In this document: positions 16,872 through 24,102 of the stretch, in pieces
How the letters are laid out: each line of letters begins with the position of its first letter
How positions within the stretch are numbered: the stretch's first letter is position 1
Assembly (NCBI GenBank): GCA_023384635.1
Contig: JAHDVN010000002.1
Span: 1 to 32,970, forward strand
DNA length: 32,970 nucleotides
Direction: 5' to 3'
Origin: Thermoanaerobaculia bacterium
GTDB lineage: Bacteria; Acidobacteriota; Thermoanaerobaculia; Multivoradales; JAGPDF01
The notes under the pieces: generated by a model
Databases searched by the model: none
The model's input: the letters and a program-made list of their open reading frames with translations, nothing else
Told to the model about the DNA's origin: nothing
Made by a program: the position numbers and the translations under genes

Positions 16872-18262
16872 ACAGCCGGCCCGTCCGGCGCTTCTTCGTC
16901 GAGACGTGGGGCTGCCAGATGAACGAGCTCGACAGCCAGCGGATGGCGGGCCAGCTGATGCAGCTCGGCATCCTGCCGGTGCGCGAGCCCCGCGAGGCGG
17001 ACCTGATCCTCCTCAACTCCTGCAGCGTCCGCGAGCGGGCCGAGCAGAAGGTCTACTCGCGCCTGGGGGCCTACCGGCGCCTGCGGCGAGAGCGCGACGA
17101 GCCCCTCTTCATCGGCCTCTGCGGCTGCGTGGCACAGCAGGAGGGGGAGCGGGCGCTGGCCCGAGTCCCCGATCTCGATTTCGTGCTCGGCCCGGCGCGG
17201 GTCGGCGAGCTGCGAGAGGTGCTGGCGCGGCGCCTGGCCGGCGAGCGGGTCGTGGCCACCGGATTCCCGCGCGACCGGCGCTTCGACCTCGACGCCGTCG
17301 CGCGCGACGGTGCGCACAAAGGAATGGTCACGGTGATCGAGGGGTGCGACAAGCGCTGCACCTTCTGCATCGTGCCCTCCACCCGCGGCCCGGAGCGCTG
17401 CCGCCCGCTCGCCGAGATCCTCGCCGAGGTGCGCCACCTGCTCGCGTACGGCTTCGCCGAGATCGAGCTGCTCGGGCAGACCGTGAACCACTGGCGCGAC
17501 CCCGAGCGCGGCCTCGACTTCGCCGATCTGCTGGACGCCGTGGCCGAGCTGCCGGGGGTGCGACGCCTGCGCTTCGTGACCTCCTACCCTCGCGACTTCA
17601 CGCCGCGCATGGTCGAGCGGCTCGGGCGGCACCGGAACATCTGCCCCTATCTCCATCTGCCCGTGCAGTCGGGGAGCGACGCCGTCCTGCGCCGCATGGG
17701 TCGCGGCTACGACGTCGCCTCCTACCTCGAGCTCGCGGCCGCGGTTCGTGCCGCGAGGCCGGGGATCGCGATCTCGACCGACTTCATCGCCGGCTTCCCG
17801 GGCGAGACGGAGGCGGAGTTCGAGGAGACGCTCGCCCTCGTCGAGCGCGTCCGCTTCGACGCCATCTTCGCCTTCTGCTACTCGCCCCGGCCCGGGACGG
17901 CCGCCCTGCGCCTCGGCTCCGAGGTTCCGGGTGCGGTCGCCGAGGCGCGCCTGCAGCGGCTGCTGCGGCTCCAGGACGGGATCCAGCGCGAGCTGAACGA
18001 AGGGCGGGTCGGGGCGGTCGAGGAGGTCGTGGTCACCGGTTGGGGGAGGGAGCCGGGCTGGCTCGCCGGCCGGACGCCCTGCCACCGCATCGTCCACTTC
18101 CCGGCCGGTGCCACCCCGGCGCGCCCCGGAGAGATCGTGACCCTGCGCCTCGAACGGGCGCTGGCCCACAGCCTGCTGGGGAGCGAGCCGCTGCCCTCCG
18201 GTGCGTCCGCTCCGGTGCCGGCCGCGGCCGTACCGGGCCCCCGCAGCACCCTTCACCCTTGA
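16868..18262 (+). CDS. miaB: tRNA-2-methylthio-N6-dimethylallyladenosine synthase MiaB
   Basis: MiaB is a radical-SAM methylthiotransferase that adds a methylthio group to i6A37 of tRNAs. The 464-residue protein (E. coli 474) has the N-terminal UPF0004 domain starting ETWGCQMNELDS, with further cluster-binding cysteines in NSCSVRERAEQ and GLCGCVAQQEG. The radical-SAM motif is CDKRCTFCIVPSTRG, followed by ELLGQTVNHW, HLPVQSGSDAVLRRMGRGY and STDFIAGFPGETEAEFEE. A C-terminal TRAM domain includes GRTPCHRIVHFP. The NHW after GQTV replaces the commoner NSY and is minor. The tail after about residue 440 is Ala/Pro-rich and probably disordered. Start ATG 16868 overlaps the previous stop (ATGA). Confidence 0.95.
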   Translation: MNSRPVRRFFVETWGCQMNELDSQRMAGQLMQLGILPVREPREADLILLNSCSVRERAEQKVYSRLGAYRRLRRERDEPLFIGLCGCVAQQEGERALARVPDLDFVLGPARVGELREVLARRLAGERVVATGFPRDRRFDLDAVARDGAHKGMVTVIEGCDKRCTFCIVPSTRGPERCRPLAEILAEVRHLLAYGFAEIELLGQTVNHWRDPERGLDFADLLDAVAELPGVRRLRFVTSYPRDFTPRMVERLGRHRNICPYLHLPVQSGSDAVLRRMGRGYDVASYLELAAAVRAARPGIAISTDFIAGFPGETEAEFEETLALVERVRFDAIFAFCYSPRPGTAALRLGSEVPGAVAEARLQRLLRLQDGIQRELNEGRVGAVEEVVVTGWGREPGWLAGRTPCHRIVHFPAGATPARPGEIVTLRLERALAHSLLGSEPLPSGASAPVPAAAVPGPRSTLHP

Positions 18263-18293
18263 CCATCCGGGCCGCCGGCGAGAGGATCGCGGC

Positions 18294-18800
18294 GTGGCCC
18301 CCCCTCCGGTTCTCGTGCCGGTCGAGGTCCGCGGGCTCCTCCAGGACCCGGCCAACCGCTCTCCGATCCTGATCCTCAAGGAGACGGGCGGAGAGCGGTT
18401 CCTCCCGATCTGGATCGGCCTGTTCGAGGCGCAGGCGATCGCCCTCGCGCTCGAGGGTATCCCGGCGCCCCGCCCGCTCACGCACGACCTCCTGGCGACG
18501 GCGCTCGACGCCTGCCGGGCGACGGTCGAGCGGGTCGTGATCTCCGACCTCCGGGAGGGGACCTTCTTTGCCACGGTCGAGCTGCTCCGGGACGAGGGGC
18601 CGCAAGCTCTCGACGCGCGCCCCTCCGACGGGGTGGCGCTCGCCCTGCGCTGCCGCGCCCCTCTGTTCGTGGACGAACGCGTCTTCGCCGCGGCCCGGCA
18701 CCGGCGGCCGGAGGGGGAGGAGACCGAGAGCGAAGAGGAACGGATCCGCAAGCTCCTCGAGTCGCTGCAGCCCGAGGACCTCGGCCGCTACGAGATGTAG
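18294..18800 (+). CDS. Bifunctional nuclease (DUF151) family protein
   Basis: The 168-residue protein carries the DUF151/BFN domain (about residues 5-130): VPVEVRGLLQDPANRSPILILKE opens it, then FLPIWIGLFEAQAIALALEG, RPLTHDLLATAL and the closing ARPSDGVALALRCRAPLFVDERV. Members from plants have been reported to have DNase and RNase activity; the bacterial role is unsettled, although proximity to miaB is common. The C-terminal tail (about 135-168) is acidic with a short helix. I chose the GTG at 18294, which has GAGAGGA seven bases upstream; the longer frame from 18201 would overlap miaB and add a basic, unconserved leader. It is the last gene of the long run begun by accA. Confidence 0.88.
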   Translation: MAPPPVLVPVEVRGLLQDPANRSPILILKETGGERFLPIWIGLFEAQAIALALEGIPAPRPLTHDLLATALDACRATVERVVISDLREGTFFATVELLRDEGPQALDARPSDGVALALRCRAPLFVDERVFAAARHRRPEGEETESEEERIRKLLESLQPEDLGRYEM

Positions 18801-18826
18801 GCCCGGCCCGCACGAGACAGTAACCT

Positions 18827-18842
18827 GTTTATTATCAATAAC
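18827..18842. other. AT-rich island with imperfect inverted repeat upstream of parA
   Basis: GTTTATTATCAATAAC is almost pure A/T in otherwise very GC-rich DNA and forms an imperfect inverted repeat (TTATT and AATAA around ATC). A similar motif, GTTTACATAATCAAT, lies in the same orientation at 20755-20769 beyond parB. Both contain WATCAA, one half of the IHF consensus, but the TTR half is not matched. The function is unknown; protein binding or DNA flexibility at the parAB borders is possible. Confidence 0.4.
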
Positions 18843-18851
18843 ATACGGCGC

Positions 18852-18869
18852 ATGTCGGCGCGCCGACAT
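18852..18869. repeat. 18-bp perfect palindrome upstream of the parA promoter
   Basis: ATGTCGGCGCGCCGACAT is a perfect 9+9 palindrome centred between 18860 and 18861, 24 bases before the parA -35 box. It could be an operator or partition-type site; as RNA it could fold into a seven-pair stem with a CGCG loop. It does not match the widespread parS consensus (TGTTTCACGTGAAACA), and no T-run follows, so a terminator is unlikely. Confidence 0.55.
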
Positions 18870-18893
18870 CGGGGCGGGCGCCCCCGGTCGCGC

Positions 18894-18923
18894 TTGACCC
18901 CTCCCGCTCCCGGCCCGTAGACT
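18894..18923 (+). promoter_or_regulatory. Promoter of parAB, predicted leaderless
   Basis: TTGACC (18894-18899) and TAGACT (18918-18923) are separated by 18 bases. The -10 ends ten bases before the parA ATG at 18934, so the transcript should start within a few bases of the start codon. No Shine-Dalgarno sequence is present between them. Confidence 0.65.
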
Positions 18924-18933
18924 CCAGGCGTCC

Positions 18934-19692
18934 ATGATCCTCGCCATCGCGAACCAGAAGGGCGGCGTGGGCAAGACCACGACCGCGATCAACCTCTCCG
19001 CGGCACTCGCCGCCAAGGGGCTGCGCACTCTCCTGATCGACCTGGACCCCCAGGCGAACAGCTCCATCTCCTTCCTCGACGTGCACCAGCTGGAGCACAC
19101 CCTCTACGACGTCCTCGCCGAGCCGGGCGTCGAGCTCCGGTCGGTGGTCCAGGAGGTGGAGAAGCAGCCCAACCTGAGCGTCGCCCCTTCGTCGATCGCC
19201 CTGGCCAAGATCGAGTCGAAGCTGTTGGGCGAGATCGACAGTCACTACCGGCTCAAGGACGCGCTCGCCCCGGTCGTCCGCGAGTACGAGATGATCGTCC
19301 TCGACACGCCGCCGACGCTGGGCATCATCACCGTGAACGCGCTCGTCGCCGCCACCCACGTGCTGATCCCGATCCAGTCCAGCTACTTCGCCCTCGAGGG
19401 GACCGACGACCTGATCGAGACGATCGACAAGATCAAGCAGCGAGCGAACCCCCAGCTGCAGATCCTCGGCGCGGTGATCACGTTGCACGACCGGAGGACG
19501 CTGCTGGCGCGAGACATCCAGGACCAGATCCAGCGCGCGTTCGGGGATCGTCTCTTCAAGACCACGATCTCCAAGAGCGTCCGCCTCGAGGAGAGCCCGG
19601 CGTATCGCGAGTCGATTTTCACCTTCGCGCCCCGCTCCTCGGGAGCCTACGAGTACTACCGTCTCTCGGAGGAGGTGCTGAGCCGTGTCTGA
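18934..19692 (+). CDS. parA: Chromosome partitioning ATPase ParA (Soj family)
   Basis: ParA is a DNA-binding ATPase whose gradient on the nucleoid moves ParB-parS complexes. The 252-residue product has the deviant Walker A KGGVGKTT with the signature Lys9 and catalytic Lys14, Walker A' LLIDLDPQANSS, and Walker B MIVLDTPPTLG, followed by LIPIQSSYFALEG. It lacks the N-terminal helix-turn-helix of plasmid type Ia ParA, so it is of chromosomal Soj type. The start is fixed by the promoter only ten bases upstream and by the strongly conserved N-terminus. The 3' end overlaps parB by eight bases. gidA, rsmG and dnaA, the usual origin-side neighbours, are not in the window. Confidence 0.95.
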   Translation: MILAIANQKGGVGKTTTAINLSAALAAKGLRTLLIDLDPQANSSISFLDVHQLEHTLYDVLAEPGVELRSVVQEVEKQPNLSVAPSSIALAKIESKLLGEIDSHYRLKDALAPVVREYEMIVLDTPPTLGIITVNALVAATHVLIPIQSSYFALEGTDDLIETIDKIKQRANPQLQILGAVITLHDRRTLLARDIQDQIQRAFGDRLFKTTISKSVRLEESPAYRESIFTFAPRSSGAYEYYRLSEEVLSRV

Positions 19693-20617
19693 GCCATCTG
19701 GAGCCAAGCGGGGTCTCCCCAGCCGGGTCCGGATGCGCCACGGCCCCCACTTCGTCGAAGAGCTCACGCGCCGTCACGATCTGCCGGTGGGGAAGACCGC
19801 TCCGATCAGCAGCATCGAGCCGAACCCGGACCAGCCACGGTCTGCGATGGGCGATCTCCGCGACCTCGTCGATTCGATCCGCGCCCGGGGAATCCTCGAG
19901 CCGATCCTCGTCCGGCCCGCACCTGCCGACGCCAGCGCGGGAAGCCGGCCGCGGCCGCAGTACCAGATCGTCTCCGGGGAGCGGCGCTACCGGGCCGCCC
20001 TGGAGGCCGGCCTGTTCGAGGTCCCGGTGATCGAGATGGACCTCAACGACCAGGAGGCGATCGAGGTCGCGCTGATCGAGAACCTTCAGCGCAAGGACCT
20101 GTCGCCGTTCGAGGAGGCCGAGGGCTATCGCGCCCTGGCCCAGAACCACGGCTACCGGCACGAGCAGATTGCCGATGTGGTGGGGAAGTCGCGCCCTTCC
20201 ATCACCGAGAGCCTCCTCCTCCTGCAGCTCCCGCCGCGGGTCCGCGAAGCGGCCCAGGCGCTCGGCATCCAGACCAAGTCGACCCTGCTCGAGGTGGCCA
20301 AAGCGCCCGACGAGGAGACGATGATCCAGCTTCTCGAGAGGATCGCCTCCCATGGCCTGAGCCGCGACGAGGTCCGGCGCGAGCAGCGATCGATCGCCCG
20401 GGCGGGAGGGGCGGCGAAGCGCAAGCCGTACACCTTCCGGTTCCGCGCGCCCGACAAGAGCTTCCAGCTCGCCCTCACGTTCCGGCGCAGCGCGGTCGGC
20501 CCGGACGACCTGATCCAGGCCCTCGAGGGAATCCTGGCCGATCTCCGACGCCAGGCCGCCGCGCCAGTCGGTTCGCCCCCGACGCGAATCACCTCCGACG
20601 ACTCTGACCCAAGCTAG
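19685..20617 (+). CDS. parB: Chromosome partitioning protein ParB
   Basis: ParB binds parS sites, uses CTP to slide along DNA and recruits SMC. The 310-residue protein has the ParB/Srx CTPase domain, with SGERRYRAA (GERR box at 98-101) and IENLQRKDLSPFEEAEGY (near 131-148). A helix-turn-helix follows (QIADVVGKSRPSITESLLLLQLP, about 161-183). The C-terminal dimerisation region (about 240-300) contains a Phe/Arg-rich stretch. The GTG start has AGGAGGT eight bases upstream inside parA. I noticed no canonical parS in the window. The last 20 residues are Pro/Ser/Asp-rich and probably disordered. Confidence 0.95.
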   Translation: MSEPSGAKRGLPSRVRMRHGPHFVEELTRRHDLPVGKTAPISSIEPNPDQPRSAMGDLRDLVDSIRARGILEPILVRPAPADASAGSRPRPQYQIVSGERRYRAALEAGLFEVPVIEMDLNDQEAIEVALIENLQRKDLSPFEEAEGYRALAQNHGYRHEQIADVVGKSRPSITESLLLLQLPPRVREAAQALGIQTKSTLLEVAKAPDEETMIQLLERIASHGLSRDEVRREQRSIARAGGAAKRKPYTFRFRAPDKSFQLALTFRRSAVGPDDLIQALEGILADLRRQAAAPVGSPPTRITSDDSDPS

Positions 20618-20912
20618 GCGAGAGAGCCGGGGAACGGTTACCTCGGCCCCTCCTGGAAGCCCTTCCTGCCTGGGAAGAGGGAGGAGCCCCAGCGAAAGTC
20701 CAGCCTCAGAAGATGCGGTTCACGGGCCCGGCAAAGCCGTTCTCGCGCTCTTTGGTTTACATAATCAATCTTATCGGACGTTACGGGCGCGCTGCGGAGG
20801 CGCTCCGATCACCCCTGGCGCCGCTGGCCCGACCCGCTCTTCCGGGCCGACGCCGAAGCTCGTTGCGCTGAGTCCCGGGGGTTCGGTGCGCGGCCCCCCG
20901 GGGCCGGGTCCG
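20618..20912. other. 295-bp intergenic region between convergent parB and SDR genes
   Basis: No convincing gene is present. The first part (20649-20691) could fold into an imperfect hairpin, with CCTCC pairing GGAGG outside and CTTCC pairing GGAAG inside. An AT-rich island (20751-20775) contains GTTTACATAATCAAT and -10-like CATAAT (plus) and TAAGAT (minus, plus positions 20768-20773), but neither has a good -35 box. The rest is GC-rich without recognised elements. A small RNA or terminator structure is possible; I could not match it to a riboswitch, RNase P RNA, SRP RNA or tmRNA. Confidence 0.4.
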
Positions 20913-21683
20913 TCAGATCCGGGGCTGACCGCGCCAGAGCTCGGAGCCGCCGGTGACCGGCAGCACCGCCCCGGTCACGAACCGCGCCCCGAGCAGGTAC
21001 GCCACCGCCTCGGCGACGTCCTCCGGGCGACCGATCCGCTGGAGCAAGGTCCGGCGGGCGTAGGTCGCGGCCTGCTCCGCGGTGGTCCCATCCGGCGGCA
21101 GCACCGGCCCCGGCACGACGGCGTTGACCCGGAAGGCGGGCGCCATCCCCTTGGCGAGGGTGCGCACCAGGGCGAGGAGACCCGCCTTGGCCACGCTGTG
21201 GGCCAGGTAGGAGGGCCAGAGCTCGAGCCCGGCGGCATCGCCGATCGCGACCAGGTCCCCACCCCGGCTGCCGCGGGCGGCGAGCATGCGCTCGGCGAGG
21301 AGGGCGAAGGCGCGCAGGTTCAGGGCGTGGATCTCGTCCCACTCCCCCGCCGCCAGCTCGCACAGGCCCCCCCGGTGGAAGCTCGCCGCGGCGTGGACGA
21401 GCCCGTCCACTTCCGCGCCGAGCGGTCCGAGGGCCCCGTAGAGGCGCACGCCGGCGTCCGGCGCGCGAAGATCCGCGGTCACCGCCACACCGCCGGCCGG
21501 CAGGGCTGCGGCCAGCGCCTCCGCCGCCCCCCGGTGGCGAAAGGCGTGGACCACGATCCGCGCTCCGAGAGCGGCGAGGTGGCGGCTGATCGTCTCTCCG
21601 ACCCGGTGGGCTCCCCCGGTGACGAGAATCGTGCGGCCGGCGAGCGGCGGTCGGGCGCCGTCCTTATAATCCGGAGCGGTCAT
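20913..21683 (-). CDS. SDR-family oxidoreductase, pteridine-reductase-like, catalytic Tyr replaced by His
   Basis: The 256-residue short-chain dehydrogenase has the nucleotide motif TGGAHRVG at residues 22-29, with an Arg typical of NADPH-preferring pteridine reductases (PTR1/FolM type). The position usually held by catalytic Ser is Asp149 (IGDAAG), as in PTR1. Thirteen residues later, where PTR1 has its catalytic Tyr, this protein has His162 in HSVAK, with Lys166 conserved and a Tyr at 159 (three residues early). Asn122 is present. The C-terminus (RVNAVVPGPVLPPDG, GRPEDVAEAVAYLLGARFVTG) is ordinary SDR. It may reduce a pterin or another carbonyl, or be catalytically altered. The ATG at 21683 is the only possible start and overlaps the divergent lptFG ATG within TCATGA. 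No Shine-Dalgarno is visible. Confidence 0.85.
   Translation of the reverse strand: MTAPDYKDGARPPLAGRTILVTGGAHRVGETISRHLAALGARIVVHAFRHRGAAEALAAALPAGGVAVTADLRAPDAGVRLYGALGPLGAEVDGLVHAAASFHRGGLCELAAGEWDEIHALNLRAFALLAERMLAARGSRGGDLVAIGDAAGLELWPSYLAHSVAKAGLLALVRTLAKGMAPAFRVNAVVPGPVLPPDGTTAEQAATYARRTLLQRIGRPEDVAEAVAYLLGARFVTGAVLPVTGGSELWRGQPRI
21665..21670 (+). promoter_or_regulatory. Consensus -10 box of lptFG inside the divergent SDR gene
   Basis: TATAAT is a perfect -10 hexamer ending 11 bases before the lptFG ATG at 21682. It lies within codons 5-7 of the SDR gene on the other strand (Asp-Tyr-Lys). No good -35 is seen 16-18 bases upstream. GGAG at 21673-21676 could serve as Shine-Dalgarno only if transcription starts earlier than the usual seven bases after the -10. 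Confidence 0.6.
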
Positions 21684-24078
21684 GAGAAGGCTGGATCGGT
21701 ATCTGCTCTCCGAGGCGGTCGGGCCGCTCGCCCTCGGCCTGGGAGTCTACACGTTCATCCTCCTCATCCAGTTCCTGTTCAGTTCGGCGGAGCTCATCAT
21801 CCGCCGCGGGCTGGGGCCCGAGGTGGTGGGGCGGATGCTCCTCTACAGCCTGCCCAACATCCTCGTTCTGACGATCCCGATGTCCCTTCTCTTCGGGCTC
21901 CTGATCGCCGTGGGCCGGTTGTCGGCCGACAGCGAGCTCATCGCGCTCCGCGCCTGCGGTGTGAGCCTCTTCTCCATCGCCCGCCCGCTGCTCCTGCTCG
22001 GCCTCCTGCTCACCGTCGCCAACACCTGGCTGGCTACGCGGGTCATGCCGGCGGCGAACCACGCGGTGCAGCAGCTCCAGATCCAGCTCGTGACGCAGAC
22101 CGTCGCCCGGCAGGTAGAGCCGCGTGTGATCTTCGACCAGTTCCCGGGCAAGACCCTCTACGTCTTCGACGTGGACCGCGACGAACGCACCTGGCGCGGC
22201 GTCGTCCTGGCCGACGCGGTCCCGGGAGCCCGCAACGAGATCATCGTCGCCGACCGGGGGGCTCTGCGCCTGGCCGCCGACGGCGAGCAGCTGACCCTCC
22301 ACCTGGAGGAGGCGGTCCGCCACTCCGTCGACTTCGCACGCCCGGACCGCTACGAAGTCAGCCGCTACCGGGTCCTCGACCTGCTCCTGCGGGACCGCTT
22401 CACGAGCGACGAGCGGGCGCGGCTGGCGGCCCGCAAGGGGGTGCGCTCGATGAACCCGGGCGAGCTCCGGCGCCTGGCCGCCGATCCGGCGGTGAGCGAC
22501 GAGCAGCGCCGGCTGGCGCGGGTGGAGATCCACAAGAAGTACGCCTTCCCCGCCGCCAGCCTCGTCTTCGCGCTCCTCGCGGTCCCGCTCGGTTTCAACA
22601 ACCGCCGGGGCGGCAAGTCGTCCGGCTTCGCGCTGTCGATCGGGATCATCCTCCTCTACTACGTGGTCGTGAACCAGGGGGAGGAGGCCGCGCGGGTGGG
22701 ACACCTCCCGCCCTACCTCACGATGTGGCTTCCGAACCTCGTGCTCGCCGGCGCCGGCCTCTACCTCCTCGTCCGGCGAGACCGGGACAAGCCACTGGTG
22801 CCCCGCCTCCTCGACGGGCGGCTGCACGCGCTCCTCGGCGCCCTCGGGCGCGGATCGAAGCGCCTCCTCCGGGATCGCCCTCCTCTCCCCCGGCGCCCGG
22901 CGCGCCCGGACCGTGCGACCACGGTCCGCCCGCCCGGCGGCCCATCCGCCATCGCCGGCCCGCGGCTGGTGCTGCGTCTCGCCCGGCCCCGGCTGACCTT
23001 CCCGAACATCCTCGACCGCTACGTCCTCGCGCTGCTCGGGCGCGTCTTCCTCATGGTGCTCCTCTCCTGCATCGCCCTCGCGGTCATCGCCGATTTCACC
23101 CAGAAGGTCGACGACATCTTCAAGAACAACCCGTCGCGCGAGGTGATCGTCGACTTCTACAAGTACTACGCCCTGCAGGCGGCCTACGACTTCGCGCCGA
23201 TCGCGGTCCTCGTGACGACGCTGATCGCCCTGAGCCTGCTCGGGAGGAGCAACGAGCTCACTGCGGCCAAGGCGCTCGGCGTCAGCCTCTTCCGCGTCGG
23301 CCTGCCGGTCGTGGCGGGGGCGGTGGGAGTGGCGCTCCTCTTCGCGTGGCTGCAGGCCGACGTCCTGGTGGCTTCGAACCAGCGGATGGGCGACCTCCGG
23401 GAGGAGATCTCGGGGAGCAAGAGATCGCGGGGAGGCCGGCGTCCCGACCAGCGCTGGCTGGCCGGTGAGGGACGGGTCCTCTACAACTACCTCGCCTTCG
23501 ACGAGGGCAACCGCCGGCTGCGGCGCCTCCAGGTGCTCCAGTTCGACGAGCGCTACGGCCTGCGAGCCAGGATGGTGGCGGAGAACGCGGAGCACACGCC
23601 GGCGGGCTGGGTGATCTCGGAGGCCTGGGCGCGGACCGGCGACGGCTTCTCGGAGTTCTCCTGGATCCCGGGCCCGGCGCGCTTCGACCTGCCCGAGGAG
23701 CCGGCCTACTTCGCCGCCGAGCACCGGGGCGCCAGCGAGATGTCGTTCGCCGAGCTCGACGGCTACATCAGCGAGCTCGAGACCAGCGGCCAGGCGGTGC
23801 CGGAGCTCGAGGTCGCCCTCCACAAGCGGGTCGGCTTCCCCTTCACCTCCGTGGTCATGGCCCTGGTCGGGATGCCGTTCGCCTTCCGCCTCGAACGCCG
23901 GGGCGGCCTCTACGGGCTCGGCTTCTCCGTCGTGCTGGCGATCGCCTTCTTCGCCGTTTACGCTTTTTTTACGACACTCGGCGAGATCGGCGCGTTCTCC
24001 GGTCCGGTCGCGGTCTGGAGCCCGAGCGTACTCTTCTCCCTGCTCGCGGCCTACCTGTTCCTCGGCGTCCGCACCTGA
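21682..24078 (+). CDS. Fused LptF-LptG LPS export permease
   Basis: The 798-residue protein contains two complete YjgP/YjgQ permease domains in tandem. Domain 1 (about residues 1-372) starts LDRYLLSEAVGPLALGLGVY, has three membrane helices, a periplasmic beta-jellyroll (about 130-285), and three more helices from KYAFPAASLVFALLAVPLGF. A basic, Pro/Arg-rich linker spans about 373-435. Domain 2 (about 437-798) repeats the plan, starting FPNILDRYVLALLGRVF and re-entering the membrane at HKRVGFPFTSVVMALVGMPF. LptF and LptG normally form a heterodimer with LptB to extract LPS from the inner membrane; here one chain supplies both halves. The linker is positively charged and should lie in the cytoplasm. 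The start overlaps the divergent SDR start. There is no sign of a frameshift joining two genes. Confidence 0.92.
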   Translation: MRRLDRYLLSEAVGPLALGLGVYTFILLIQFLFSSAELIIRRGLGPEVVGRMLLYSLPNILVLTIPMSLLFGLLIAVGRLSADSELIALRACGVSLFSIARPLLLLGLLLTVANTWLATRVMPAANHAVQQLQIQLVTQTVARQVEPRVIFDQFPGKTLYVFDVDRDERTWRGVVLADAVPGARNEIIVADRGALRLAADGEQLTLHLEEAVRHSVDFARPDRYEVSRYRVLDLLLRDRFTSDERARLAARKGVRSMNPGELRRLAADPAVSDEQRRLARVEIHKKYAFPAASLVFALLAVPLGFNNRRGGKSSGFALSIGIILLYYVVVNQGEEAARVGHLPPYLTMWLPNLVLAGAGLYLLVRRDRDKPLVPRLLDGRLHALLGALGRGSKRLLRDRPPLPRRPARPDRATTVRPPGGPSAIAGPRLVLRLARPRLTFPNILDRYVLALLGRVFLMVLLSCIALAVIADFTQKVDDIFKNNPSREVIVDFYKYYALQAAYDFAPIAVLVTTLIALSLLGRSNELTAAKALGVSLFRVGLPVVAGAVGVALLFAWLQADVLVASNQRMGDLREEISGSKRSRGGRRPDQRWLAGEGRVLYNYLAFDEGNRRLRRLQVLQFDERYGLRARMVAENAEHTPAGWVISEAWARTGDGFSEFSWIPGPARFDLPEEPAYFAAEHRGASEMSFAELDGYISELETSGQAVPELEVALHKRVGFPFTSVVMALVGMPFAFRLERRGGLYGLGFSVVLAIAFFAVYAFFTTLGEIGAFSGPVAVWSPSVLFSLLAAYLFLGVRT

Positions 24079-24080
24079 GC

Positions 24081-24095
24081 CGGCCCCGCGGGCCG
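24081..24095. terminator. Short GC hairpin between convergent lptFG and DUF84 genes
   Basis: CGGCCC and GGGCCG form a six-pair stem with a CGC loop in the 24 bases between the two convergent stops. There is no T-run on either side, so it is at best a weak bidirectional or factor-assisted terminator. Confidence 0.3.
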
Positions 24096-24102
24096 CTTCC
24101 GC

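Noticed and set aside
18246-18293. TTGACC (18259-18264) as a promoter for the DUF151 gene
   Set aside because: No -10-like hexamer occurs at a suitable distance; a ribosome binding site and operon context explain expression.
18852-18869. Palindrome as a canonical parS site
   Set aside because: It does not match the conserved parS sequence, so it is listed only as an unassigned palindrome.
20618-20720. Possible cobalamin or c-di-GMP riboswitch because of GGGAAG and GCAAAGCC-like strings
   Set aside because: The conserved elements are not in the right order or spacing, and no gene follows in the sense direction.
20640-20760. Possible SRP RNA or RNase P RNA on the minus strand
   Set aside because: AGGAAG- and AAAGTCC-like strings occur, but the invariant cores are missing.
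20886-23468. 860-codon plus-strand open frame across the SDR and lptFG genes
   Set aside because: Composition typical of a shadow; it conflicts with SDR on one strand and lptFG in another frame.
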